A stretch of 7,841 bases of DNA from positions 1 to 7,841 of the forward strand of contig JAVEYH010000144.1 in assembly GCA_034003585.1 (NCBI GenBank). Reading direction: 5' to 3'. A model generated the notes under the pieces. That model saw only the letters and a program-made list of their open reading frames with translations. It was not told the origin of the DNA and searched no databases. Made by a program: the position numbers and the translations under genes. Origin of the DNA: JAPXSY01 sp034003585. Its GTDB lineage: Bacteria > Verrucomicrobiota > Kiritimatiellia > RFP12 > UBA1067. Of this stretch, positions 1-7,283 are shown in pieces. Positions within the stretch are counted from its first letter, which is position 1. Each line of letters begins with the position of its first letter.

Positions 1-10
1 AGGAAAGATC

Positions 11-1333
11 ATGCGACACGCCTTGTTTAACACGCTTCTCATTCCGGCCGTTTCCCTTTTCATCCTCCCTCTCCGTGCGGAACTCGCCGACTATTTTCCG
101 ATGGTCGTCCGCGCAGACAGTGAGGCCACCGTCACCCTCATGTTCGAAAAGGAGACGGGGCTCGCCACGCCCGGCGACGTCACCGTCGAGTATGTTTGCG
201 GCGACGGGCTTCCCGCGAAGAAGGGGCATTTTTCCCACGCCATCAACGGCAACACCGTCACTGTCACGGCCTTTTTCCGCGGGGAGACCGAACACACCGT
301 GCGCGTTATGAAAAAAAGCGCCAACGCCAAGAAACCGGCGATTCTGGGCGTGGCGAAATTCTATTCGCTGAAACCGGACTATTTTGCCCTCAGGCCGTAC
401 CGCGGGAATATGCACATGCACAGCAAATTCTCGGATGGCAACAAAAGCGAAACCCCCGCCATGATGGTCGCCACCTGCCGGAAGCTCGGGCACGACTTCG
501 CCATCCAAACGGATCACCGCACGTATGCGGCCTCGCTCGAGGCCATCGGGGAGTTCGCCAAGCTCCCCACGGACATGAAAACGTTCCCCGGCGAAGAAGT
601 CCACAGCCCCGGAAACGGCGTCCACATCCTCTCGCTCGGTGCGTCCGAAAGCATCACGGACTGGTTCACCCAAAACGCAGAGGAATACAACAAGGCCGTG
701 GCCGCGGAAAAAGCGAAGCTCCCCGATACCCTCCCTGAAAACCTGAAACATCCGGTTGCCGCATCCTTTGCGGTCTGGGACAAGATCCGCGCCTGCGGCG
801 GCATCGCCGTCTTCTGTCACCCCTACTGGCGGCCCGGAGGCAGGCAGTACATTCCCGCCATCGTTTCGGATTACCTCCTCCAAACCGCGAAATTCGACGC
901 CATGGAAGTCCTGAACACCGACAGCTGCGATCTGGGCATCCTGCACTATCACGAGCTGCGCGCGCAGGGGTTGAAAATCGCCGGCATCGGGGTGACGGAC
1001 GCGCACTCCTCCAAAAATCTGGAGCCAGCCTACACCCTGATCCTCGCCGAAACGCTGGACTTCCCCGCGCTCAAAAAGAACATCCTCCTGCGCAACTGCG
1101 CCGCCGTGGACGTCGACCCGATCTCCAAACGGCATACCGTGATCGGCGAATTCCGCTTCTCACGGTATGCCATTTTTCTCATCAACCATTTTTATCCGCG
1201 CCAGAACGCGGTCTGCAAACAAGACGGCGAGCAGCTCCTTCAGGCGCTCGCGGGCGAGGCCGGCGCGCTGGAGGCGCTCAAGAAATCCCAAGGCACCACA
1301 CCCGGGCTCCGGGTCAAATACTGGCAGAAATAA
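11..1333 (+). CDS. Exported PHP-domain metal-dependent hydrolase
   Basis: The 440-residue product starts with a Sec-type signal peptide (hydrophobic residues 5-20, likely cleavage after LRA at 21-23), so it probably acts in the periplasm or outside. Residues about 28-125 look like a beta-rich accessory domain. From about 130 the PHP (polymerase and histidinol phosphatase) fold is clear: HMH at 135-137, D142, TDH at 168-170, EEVH at 195-198, H205, CHP at 269-271 and TDAH at 329-332. These His/Asp/Glu residues match the set that holds the metal ions in PHP phosphoesterases, and all appear present. The arrangement resembles the CehA/McbA-like branch; the substrate (a phosphoester or other ester) cannot be told. 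The ATG is preceded by AGGA at 1-4 with six bases between, supporting this start. The gene ends 81 bases before pgk. Its upstream context is outside the window. The family call is firm, the specific reaction unknown. Confidence 0.87.
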   Translation: MRHALFNTLLIPAVSLFILPLRAELADYFPMVVRADSEATVTLMFEKETGLATPGDVTVEYVCGDGLPAKKGHFSHAINGNTVTVTAFFRGETEHTVRVMKKSANAKKPAILGVAKFYSLKPDYFALRPYRGNMHMHSKFSDGNKSETPAMMVATCRKLGHDFAIQTDHRTYAASLEAIGEFAKLPTDMKTFPGEEVHSPGNGVHILSLGASESITDWFTQNAEEYNKAVAAEKAKLPDTLPENLKHPVAASFAVWDKIRACGGIAVFCHPYWRPGGRQYIPAIVSDYLLQTAKFDAMEVLNTDSCDLGILHYHELRAQGLKIAGIGVTDAHSSKNLEPAYTLILAETLDFPALKKNILLRNCAAVDVDPISKRHTVIGEFRFSRYAIFLINHFYPRQNAVCKQDGEQLLQALAGEAGALEALKKSQGTTPGLRVKYWQK

Positions 1334-1336
1334 GAG

Positions 1337-1357
1337 GGAAAGACCGGTGTGCTTTCC
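1337..1357 (+). repeat. Inverted repeat between the PHP gene and pgk
   Basis: GGAAAG at 1337-1342 and CTTTCC at 1352-1357 form a 6-bp stem around a 9-base loop, starting three bases after the PHP-gene stop codon. No T-run follows, so it is a poor intrinsic terminator. The right arm overlaps the place where a -35 element for pgk would lie, so an operator role is equally possible. A 6-bp dyad can arise by chance. Confidence 0.3.
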
Positions 1358-1377
1358 GGGGCCGAATCTGTTACACT
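1349..1377 (+). promoter_or_regulatory. Candidate pgk promoter
   Basis: The -10 candidate is TACACT at 1372-1377, within TCTGTTACACT. It is nearly the same string as the -10 candidate of the phosphate-transporter gene on the other strand. A -35 hexamer 17 bases upstream would be GTGCTT at 1349-1354, which is weak (TG in the right place). The predicted start site near 1384 gives a leader of about 30 bases before the pgk ATG. The -10 is fair, the -35 poor. Confidence 0.45.
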
Positions 1378-1397
1378 TTCTCCGGTTTTTAACCCCA

Positions 1398-1405
1398 AAG
1401 AAGGA
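1398..1405 (+). promoter_or_regulatory. Ribosome binding site fixing the pgk start
   Basis: AAGAAGGA at 1398-1405 sits nine bases before the ATG at 1415. An in-frame ATG at 1349 exists, but it would add 22 residues absent from the PGK family, lies upstream of the likely -10 element, and has no comparable purine-rich site. The start at 1415 is therefore chosen. Confidence 0.75.
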
Positions 1406-1414
1406 CAAGCGGAT

Positions 1415-2659
1415 ATGACCAAAAAGACTTTGCGCGATGTGGATCTCAAAGGGAAGCGCGTGGTGATGCGCGTGGATTTCAACGTGCCGATCAAAGAAGG
1501 CGTGATCAAAGACGATACCCGCGTCCGGGGCGCTCTGGCGTCGATCCGGTATGTGCTGGATCAGGGCGGCAGCCTGGTGCTGATGAGCCACCTCGGACGC
1601 CCCAAGGGCAAGGGCTACGAGGCCGAGTTCTCGCTGAAGCCGGTGGCTGAGCACTTGGCCACGGTGCTGGGTAAGCCGGTGACCTTCGCGCCGGACTGCG
1701 CGAACGCCGATGCGGAAGTCTCGGCGCTGCAGCCCGGAGGCATCGTGATGCTCGAGAACACCCGTTTTTATAAGGCCGAGGACGGGAAGGTCAAGCCGGT
1801 CGAGGGAATGAGCGACGAGGAACTGAAGGCCAAAAAAGCCGAGTTGAAGGCGAAACGCGAGGAACTGGCGGGGAAGTTCGCCTCTTACGGCGATGTCTAC
1901 TGCAACGACGCCTTCGGCAGCGCGCACCGCGCCCACGCCTCCACGGCTGTGGTCTGCAAATTCATCAAGGAGAGCGTGGCCGGCTTTCTGATGGAGAAGG
2001 AGATCGAGTATCTGGGCAACGCGGTCGAGAAGCCGACCCGCCCGTTCGTGGCGATCCTCGGCGGGGCCAAGGTTTCGGACAAGCTGGCGGTGGTCAAGAA
2101 CCTGCTGGACAAGGTCGACACGCTGATCATCGGCGGCGGCATGGCCTACACCTTCCTGAAGGCCCAGGGCCATGATGTCGGTTCCTCGCTGTGCGAGCTC
2201 GACCAGTTGGCGTACGCCCGGGAGATGGTCGAGAAGGCGAAGGCTAACGGCAAGCAGTTCCTGCTGCCGGTGGACAACGTCGCGGCGGACAAGTTTGATG
2301 CCGAGGCCAACACGCGGATCGTCGGCAATGACATCCCGGAGGGCTGGATGGCGCTGGATATCGGCCCGAAGACCACCGAGCTGTATGCGGCCGCGATCAA
2401 GGGCGCGAAGACGGTGGTGTGGAACGGCCCCATGGGCTGCTTCGAGATGCCGAAATTCGCGGGCGGCACGGCCGGCGTATGCAAAGCCGTGGCCGAGAGC
2501 GGCGCGGTCTCGATCATCGGCGGCGGTGACAGCGTGAGCGCGGTCAACAAGAGCGGCCTGGCCGGCAAGATGACCCACATCTCCACAGGCGGCGGCGCCT
2601 CGCTCGAGTTCCTTGAGGGCAAGGAGCTGCCCGGAGTGGCCGCGCTCAGCGACAAGTGA
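1415..2659 (+). CDS. pgk: Phosphoglycerate kinase
   Basis: This cytoplasmic glycolytic enzyme transfers the acyl phosphate of 1,3-bisphosphoglycerate to ADP, giving ATP and 3-phosphoglycerate. The 414-residue protein is full length. Family landmarks in order: RVDFN at 19-23, SHLGRP at 58-63, ENTRF at 114-118, AHRAHAST at 170-177, GGAKVSDK at 216-223, GGGMA at 240-244, GPMGCFE at 338-344, GGGDS at 369-373 and the closing TGGGASLEFLEG at 391-402. The substrate-binding arginine and histidine motifs and the nucleotide-binding glycine loops all appear intact. Residues about 120-153 are a very charged, Lys/Glu-rich insert between ENTRF and the NDAFG segment, making this slightly longer than the shortest bacterial enzymes; I recall a similar insert in Bacteroidota and PVC homologues. 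The gene appears to be a single transcription unit, with its own -10 candidate upstream and a hairpin terminator 23 bases after the stop codon. No gapA or tpi lies beside it in this window. Confidence 0.98.
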   Translation: MTKKTLRDVDLKGKRVVMRVDFNVPIKEGVIKDDTRVRGALASIRYVLDQGGSLVLMSHLGRPKGKGYEAEFSLKPVAEHLATVLGKPVTFAPDCANADAEVSALQPGGIVMLENTRFYKAEDGKVKPVEGMSDEELKAKKAELKAKREELAGKFASYGDVYCNDAFGSAHRAHASTAVVCKFIKESVAGFLMEKEIEYLGNAVEKPTRPFVAILGGAKVSDKLAVVKNLLDKVDTLIIGGGMAYTFLKAQGHDVGSSLCELDQLAYAREMVEKAKANGKQFLLPVDNVAADKFDAEANTRIVGNDIPEGWMALDIGPKTTELYAAAIKGAKTVVWNGPMGCFEMPKFAGGTAGVCKAVAESGAVSIIGGGDSVSAVNKSGLAGKMTHISTGGGASLEFLEGKELPGVAALSDK

Positions 2660-2682
2660 GACTGCATACGGCGAAAGAAAGG

Positions 2683-2717
2683 CAGCCGGACGCGTGAACC
2701 GCGTCCGGCTGTTTTTT
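2683..2717 (+). terminator. Strong intrinsic terminator of pgk, probably bidirectional
   Basis: CAGCCGGACGCG at 2683-2694 and its exact reverse complement at 2700-2711 make a perfect 12-bp GC-rich stem with loop TGAAC, followed directly by six Ts at 2712-2717. On the opposite strand the same stem is preceded by six As and followed by CCTTTCTTT, so it could also stop transcription of the convergent gene whose stop codon is at 2741. This is a textbook rho-independent structure for the plus strand and a weaker one for the minus strand. Confidence 0.93.
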
Positions 2718-2740
2718 CCGTTGCCCGCCCCGAGCTTCTT

Positions 2741-3316
2741 TTATCGGCAAGGAGCGGAAGGCGTCAGGACGGATACCGCACGTTCGGCGAAGGTCACGCG
2801 CCAGATGACCTGTCCGCCGCTGCCGCTGATGAAGACCAGGCGCACGAGGCCCTCTTCGGTCTGCGGCTCGAAGAGCGTGGTGCGGGGCGCGTCCGGCGTG
2901 TTGGCATGGGCGTAAGCATCATCCGGACGGGTCACCTGTCCCTCGCCGGGCGCAATGGCCAGCTCATATCCGTTCGGACCGGTGACGGACGCGGAAAGCG
3001 CCGCGACCGCGCGCGCGGTTGCGGCGGTGTGCGTGGGGATGAGCAGTTCGTAGCTTTCGCCGGCTGCGGCGTCGCAGACGCCGGAGAGCGTGCGCGTGAC
3101 CGGATCCCACGTCACGCCGCGCGCTTCCCCGGCAACCGGCGTGACGGGACGCGTGGTGTTGAGGAGCCGCGGCCGGCCGCGTAGCGGGCACGGGGCGGGG
3201 GCGGGTTCCGTCAGGGAACGCGGTGTGCGGGCCGCAGGCAGGGGTGCCTCCGCCGCGGAAACCAAACCCGCCGCCATCAGCAGCGCGCATCCGGAGCATC
3301 GTGAGAAGAAAGTCAT
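2741..3316 (-). CDS. Small secreted protein of unknown function
   Basis: I do not recognise this 191-residue protein. Residues 1-24 look like a Sec signal peptide: a short basic start, hydrophobic stretch at about 11-20, and small residues SAAEA at 20-24 for cleavage, so export is likely. Residues about 25-65 are rich in Pro, Ala and Arg, probably a flexible linker. Residues about 66-180 alternate hydrophobic and polar positions and end in VRLVFISG and VIWRVTF, which suggests a small beta-sandwich; no catalytic motif stands out. The ATG at 3316 is preferred over an in-frame GTG at 3346 because AAAGGA lies seven bases upstream of it and the signal peptide then starts normally. The gene is divergent from the SGNH hydrolase, so the two may be co-regulated, but that is a guess. 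It converges on pgk and may share its terminator. Confidence 0.72.
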   Translation of the reverse strand: MTFFSRCSGCALLMAAGLVSAAEAPLPAARTPRSLTEPAPAPCPLRGRPRLLNTTRPVTPVAGEARGVTWDPVTRTLSGVCDAAAGESYELLIPTHTAATARAVAALSASVTGPNGYELAIAPGEGQVTRPDDAYAHANTPDAPRTTLFEPQTEEGLVRLVFISGSGGQVIWRVTFAERAVSVLTPSAPCR

Positions 3317-3355
3317 CTTCCGGTCCTTTCCGGTGTGGGAAATCACCTGTCTCGC

Positions 3356-3384
3356 AGGGTATCAGAGGCGTGGCGCGGATTCAA
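3356..3384 (-). promoter_or_regulatory. Candidate promoter of the small secreted protein
   Basis: Read on the minus strand, TTGAAT (3384-3379) is followed after exactly 17 bases by TACCCT (3361-3356), the latter within TCTGATACCCT. The predicted start site near 3349 leaves a leader of about 33 bases before the ATG at 3316. The -10 closely resembles those proposed for pgk and the phosphate transporter, which raises confidence. Confidence 0.5.
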
Positions 3385-3407
3385 GGCTCGCAGTTCGCAC
3401 GCCGCGC

Positions 3408-3436
3408 TTTACGGGATGGCTCGGATCGGGTATGGT
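3408..3436 (+). promoter_or_regulatory. Candidate promoter of the SGNH hydrolase
   Basis: TTTACG at 3408-3413 and TATGGT at 3431-3436 each match the sigma-70 consensus at four of six positions, with an optimal 17-base spacer. Transcription would start near 3443, about 40 bases before the ATG. Its -35 lies 23 bases from the -35 of the divergent promoter, so the two do not overlap and one regulator could act on both. Confidence 0.45.
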
Positions 3437-3481
3437 GGGGACATGGTTGGGAATCGGTGTCACAGGCGAAAAGGGGGAAGC

Positions 3482-4828
3482 ATGAAGGTAAAGGCATGGG
3501 GAACGGGGACGGTTTGGCTGGCGGCGATGTGCGCGGCGGCGGGGATCGCGGCGGCCGCGCCGGAGTACCGGCAGGTGGCGGCGGAGGAGGTGCGGACGCG
3601 CAACGGGATCGGCAATGTGATGGGCAAGATCCGCGCGGGCCGCGAGGTGACGGTGGCCTATCTCGGCGGATCGATCACCTCGATGCAGGGTTGGCGCAAC
3701 AAAACCACCGACTGGCTCAAAGCGACCTATCCGCAGGCGACGTTCCGTGAGGTGCATGCGGCGATCGGCGGCACCGGAAGCGATCTGGGCGTGTTCCGGC
3801 TGGGGCGCGACGTGCTGGCGCACAACCCCGACCTGCTCTTTGTGGAGTTCGCCACCAATGACGGCGGGCAGGCGCCGGAGCAGATCTGGCGCAGCATGGA
3901 GGGGATCGTGCGTCAGACGTGGAAGCATGATCCGCTGACGGACATCGTCTTCACCTACACGATCACGACGGCCATGACGGAGGACTATCGGAAGGGGATG
4001 TGCAACCGTGCGGCCTCGGCGATGGAGCTGCTCGCGGACCACTACGGGATCCCGTCGATCAATTTCGGCGTGCGCGTGGCGCAGTTGCTGAAAGAAAACA
4101 AGCTGGTCATGAGCGCCAAAGAGATCGAAACCGCGGTGCCGAAAGAATCGCCGGACCGCGACCGGCTGATCCGCGAGCGGATCGCCGCCGATCCCCGCAT
4201 GCTCTTCGCGAACGACGGGGTGCATCCGCGGGATGAGGGGCACGAGCTGTACAAGGCCGCCATCATCGCCGGCCTGACGCGGATGCGCGACCTGCCGGCG
4301 GACGACCACAAGGCCCGTCTGGCGAATGTGTTCGTGCGGGACCACTGGGAGTCGGCCAAGATGATCCCGATCACGGCCGCCATGCTCAGCGGGAACTGGA
4401 GGGCGCTGCCGGAGGACGATCCCAAACAGAAAAATTTCGGAAAACGCATGGGGCAGATCTGGACGGCGGATCAGCCCGGCAGCGCCCTGCGTTTCAAATT
4501 CAAAGGCACGGTGGCTAGGGTGTACGATCTGCTCGGCCCCGACGGCGGACAGGTCACGGTTTCCGTGGACGGCCGGGCCGGCGCCAAACCGGTGCCGCGT
4601 TTCGACAGCTACTGCACTTATCACCGGATCGCGACGCTCGGGGTCTTCACCGGAAACGATGCGGCGGTGACGCGCGAGGCGGTCATCACGCTGCATCCCG
4701 AACAGCCCGACCGCTCCGGCATCGCGTTCCGGCTCAAGGATCCCGCCAAAGAGCTGGCCACGCCGAAATTCCAAGGCACCCGGATCTGGATGAGCCAGAT
4801 CATGCTGATCGGCGATCTGGTCGATTGA
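3482..4828 (+). CDS. Exported SGNH/GDSL-type hydrolase with C-terminal beta domain
   Basis: The 448-residue product has a signal peptide (residues 1-26, Ala-rich core, AAA cleavage region), so it is likely periplasmic or secreted. The SGNH esterase blocks can be seen in order: LGGSIT at 61-66 with the likely nucleophile Ser64, IGGTGS at 95-100 with the block II glycine, ATND at 124-127 with Asn126, and NDGVHP at 244-249 carrying the Asp245/His248 pair. The family cleaves ester bonds such as acetyl groups on polysaccharides or acyl groups on lipids; which applies here is unknown. Block I reads GGS rather than GDS, a variant I have seen in environmental SGNH proteins. Residues about 305-448 form a separate beta-rich region that may bind substrate. 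The ATG at 3482 is chosen because AAGGGGGAAG lies just upstream and the signal peptide begins there; the in-frame upstream extension covers the promoter candidate. The gene converges on the phosphate transporter, 37 bases away. Confidence 0.88.
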   Translation: MKVKAWGTGTVWLAAMCAAAGIAAAAPEYRQVAAEEVRTRNGIGNVMGKIRAGREVTVAYLGGSITSMQGWRNKTTDWLKATYPQATFREVHAAIGGTGSDLGVFRLGRDVLAHNPDLLFVEFATNDGGQAPEQIWRSMEGIVRQTWKHDPLTDIVFTYTITTAMTEDYRKGMCNRAASAMELLADHYGIPSINFGVRVAQLLKENKLVMSAKEIETAVPKESPDRDRLIRERIAADPRMLFANDGVHPRDEGHELYKAAIIAGLTRMRDLPADDHKARLANVFVRDHWESAKMIPITAAMLSGNWRALPEDDPKQKNFGKRMGQIWTADQPGSALRFKFKGTVARVYDLLGPDGGQVTVSVDGRAGAKPVPRFDSYCTYHRIATLGVFTGNDAAVTREAVITLHPEQPDRSGIAFRLKDPAKELATPKFQGTRIWMSQIMLIGDLVD

Positions 4829-4842
4829 CGCGCCGTCTCGGA

Positions 4843-4861
4843 GCCGCCGCCGCGCGGCGGC
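4843..4861. repeat. GC-only hairpin between convergent genes
   Basis: GCCGCCGC at 4843-4850 and GCGGCGGC at 4854-4861 form an 8-bp stem with a three-base loop in the 37-base gap between the SGNH hydrolase stop and the phosphate-transporter stop. It could slow polymerase from both sides, but neither strand has a U-tract, so it is not a standard intrinsic terminator. Confidence 0.4.
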
Positions 4862-4865
4862 CGCA

Positions 4866-7283
4866 TCAGGTGGCCGCCGCGGTGAGTTCGTCAGAACGCT
4901 GGGCGATGTTCTCGAGATGGCGCACGATATTCTCGAGCGCGCCTACGACCTCGACGTAAATCAGACCGCGTTCCGGAGTGCAGAGACCTTTCTGCAGGCG
5001 GTCCACATGCCCCTGCATGGACTGGTGCGCCAAGGCCTCCAGGTCGTTGACCACCACTTCCACAGCCTTGGCCAGGAAGCGGCCGTCCTGCAGGCTTTCC
5101 CGTGTGAGATTGGCGATGACGAACGCCTTGTCGAACAGGGTTTCCAGCTCCCGCAGTGCCGTGTCCGAGAACCGCGTGCTTTGCGAGGCTTGCGAAGCGG
5201 AACGTTTCGCGATGAGCAGCGCGAGGTCGGAGATCCGTTCCGCGTCGTTCACGCAATGCATGAGCACGGGGATGGCGGCCGCCTGTTTTTCCGACAATTC
5301 CTTGCGGGTGAGCTGCACCAGATACTCCATGATGGCTGCCTGGCATTCGTCGACCTGATCCTCGATTTCCTGGATGGCGCTCACCTCCGCAGGCTTGCCG
5401 TCCTTGTAGCCGCGCAAAGCCCGCGCGGCCGCGTTCCAGGCGGTCTCGGTCATGTCGCCCAGGGCGCGCATGGCGCAGAAGAGCGCGAGCGGGGGCGAGC
5501 TGAGCAGGTTTTTCTCCAGATGCACCGTGCGGGAGGTCACCTTCTTGCCCGGCATGATGTGTTCGCAGAGCCAGGCCAGCGCGCCGATGAGGGGGGCCAT
5601 CAGCACCACATTGGTCACATTGAACAGCGTGTGGGCCATGGCGACGTGGCGCCCGATGTTCTCGCCTTGAAACACGTTGCCCGCGGTCACGTCATTGACC
5701 AGGTGCAAAAAACAGGGCACGGTGCGGAAGGGGACGTAGAAGAGTCCGACCATCACGCCGGTTCCGAGCACATTGAACATCGAGTGGGCCGCCGCGGTCT
5801 GCCGGGCGGTCCGATTGGCGTTGAGCGAGGCGAGCACGGCGGTGATGGTTGTGCCGATGTTGTCGCCCAGCACGATCGGCACGGCGGTCCAGATGTTCAG
5901 CAACCCGCTGTTGGCCAGCGCGATGGTGAGGCCGATCGTGGCGGAACTGCTCTGCACCAGCATGGTCATCATGGTGCCGATGCCGATCGCGCCCAGCACC
6001 GCCTTGATCGGCATTGTGCCGTTTGGTTGGGGCGCGCAGTCGAAGGTCTGGAAGAAGCGGATGAAACTCGGGAAGGTGCTGACGCCCTTGAGTTCCTCGC
6101 TCATCAGGGTCATGCCGTAGAAGAGCAGGCCGAACCCCAGAACGGTGCGCGCGGTCCCCTGGTGCGTCGCTTTGCGGAAGAGCAGCAGGCCGGTTACGCC
6201 CAGAATGATGGCCGGAAAGGCCAGGTTGTCGAGTTTGAACGAGACCATCTGCCCGGTTACGGTGGTGCCGATGTTCGCTCCAAAGACCACGCCGATGGCC
6301 TGCTGGAGCGAGAGCAGTCCCGCATTGACGAACCCCACGGTCATGACGGTCGTGGCGCTGGAGGACTGGATGAGGGCGGTGATGAAGGTTCCCGCGAAAA
6401 TGGCCGCCACCCGGTTGCGGGTGACATACGCCAGCACAGTCTTCATCCGGTGCCCCGCAACCTGCTGCAATCCGTCGCTCATCAGGGTCATGCCGAAAAT
6501 GAAGATCGCCAGCCCGCCCAGCACGCCGATCAGCGTGCGGAGCGGGCACATGGACATGGCCTGGATGAAAACGGGTCGTGTGAACAGCCCGCGTTTCGGA
6601 TCCGCCACCTCCGCACGTACCTCATAGGTCCCGGTGGCGTGCGGGTCAGTCCTGAGGGAGACGTCGGCGGTCCCGTCCGGACCGGTTTGCACGAACGATG
6701 CGCCGATGCGGCCACGTTTGCCCGGTTGCCGGGTCAGGGTGAAATGGACCCCCGCATCGGCGAGCGGGGTGCCGTCCGCCGCTGCGAGGCGCACGCGCAG
6801 GGGCTTGGGCAGGGGATCGCCCGCCGTAACCTCCTGACAGGCGTTCTCGAGCGCGACGCCGCAGACGAGCCGCACCCGTTTGCGGATCTCGGGGACCTCC
6901 TCACAGACCAAATCCAGATAGTGGTCGCCGAAAGCGGTCCCGAACGTCACGTCGAATTTGCACGAGCCTCCCGCATCGGTAATTTGAGATAGGGGGGTGG
7001 CGCGCACCCCGCCCGCGGGGTCAACCGGGATCGCGTTGATCCGCATGCCTGCCACGGGGTGCTGTGTGCCCGCGCCGCCCAACAGGCCGGCGACGGGTTT
7101 GCTCAGCAGCTCCACATGAACGGCATGGGGGATCTGGGCACCGGGCATCCCGAGCAGGGTTTCCGGCGAGAACAGCACCAGCTTCTCCGGTTCCAGGCCT
7201 TTGGGAACCCGATCGCATCCGGAGAGGATCGGGAGCGTGAAGGCGAGACACAGCAGGCAGCGCGCGAAAGTTTTTGGTTTCAT
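4866..7283 (-). CDS. Lipoprotein-type Na/phosphate cotransporter with Ig-like and PhoU domains
   Basis: The 805-residue product has three parts. Residues 1-23 are a lipoprotein signal with lipobox LSGC, so Cys23 should be lipidated outside the inner membrane. Residues about 50-240 hold two segments resembling tandem bacterial Ig-like (Big_1-type) domains; each has a TDAGGSCKFDV or TGPDGTADVSL turn. Residues about 248-575 are the Na/Pi cotransporter core, with the hallmark inverted duplication: QSSSAT at 306-311 with GANIGTT at 335-341, then QSSSAT at 444-449 with GDNIGTT at 473-479, and many hydrophobic helices. Residues about 590-800 are helical and PhoU-like, the usual cytoplasmic partner domain of this family. 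The predicted role is sodium-coupled phosphate movement across the inner membrane. The usual core-plus-PhoU proteins are roughly 530-600 residues; the extra length is the N-terminal part. The ATG is supported by the signal peptide although no Shine-Dalgarno precedes it. The gene seems to stand alone; pstSCAB and phoB are not seen. Confidence 0.92.
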   Translation of the reverse strand: MKPKTFARCLLCLAFTLPILSGCDRVPKGLEPEKLVLFSPETLLGMPGAQIPHAVHVELLSKPVAGLLGGAGTQHPVAGMRINAIPVDPAGGVRATPLSQITDAGGSCKFDVTFGTAFGDHYLDLVCEEVPEIRKRVRLVCGVALENACQEVTAGDPLPKPLRVRLAAADGTPLADAGVHFTLTRQPGKRGRIGASFVQTGPDGTADVSLRTDPHATGTYEVRAEVADPKRGLFTRPVFIQAMSMCPLRTLIGVLGGLAIFIFGMTLMSDGLQQVAGHRMKTVLAYVTRNRVAAIFAGTFITALIQSSSATTVMTVGFVNAGLLSLQQAIGVVFGANIGTTVTGQMVSFKLDNLAFPAIILGVTGLLLFRKATHQGTARTVLGFGLLFYGMTLMSEELKGVSTFPSFIRFFQTFDCAPQPNGTMPIKAVLGAIGIGTMMTMLVQSSSATIGLTIALANSGLLNIWTAVPIVLGDNIGTTITAVLASLNANRTARQTAAAHSMFNVLGTGVMVGLFYVPFRTVPCFLHLVNDVTAGNVFQGENIGRHVAMAHTLFNVTNVVLMAPLIGALAWLCEHIMPGKKVTSRTVHLEKNLLSSPPLALFCAMRALGDMTETAWNAAARALRGYKDGKPAEVSAIQEIEDQVDECQAAIMEYLVQLTRKELSEKQAAAIPVLMHCVNDAERISDLALLIAKRSASQASQSTRFSDTALRELETLFDKAFVIANLTRESLQDGRFLAKAVEVVVNDLEALAHQSMQGHVDRLQKGLCTPERGLIYVEVVGALENIVRHLENIAQRSDELTAAAT

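Noticed and set aside
1349..1414. An upstream in-frame ATG that would lengthen phosphoglycerate kinase by 22 residues
   Set aside because: It lies upstream of the likely -10 element, and the downstream ATG has a well-placed ribosome binding site and fits the family's N-terminus.
1160..2578. A 472-codon open frame on the minus strand, opposite pgk
   Set aside because: The composition is biased to His, Arg, Leu and Asp as expected for antisense of GC-rich coding DNA, it crosses the PHP-pgk gap and pgk promoter, and pgk on the other strand is certain.
3362..4774. A 470-codon open frame on the minus strand, opposite the SGNH hydrolase
   Set aside because: It is rich in Arg, His and Pro with no domain or signal, and it starts inside a gene whose catalytic blocks are clear on the plus strand.
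4917..6992. A 691-codon open frame on the plus strand, opposite the phosphate-transporter gene
   Set aside because: It is a shadow of a GC-rich gene: the product is loaded with His, Gly, Arg, Asp and Glu, shows no domain, and the opposite strand encodes unmistakable Na/Pi motifs.
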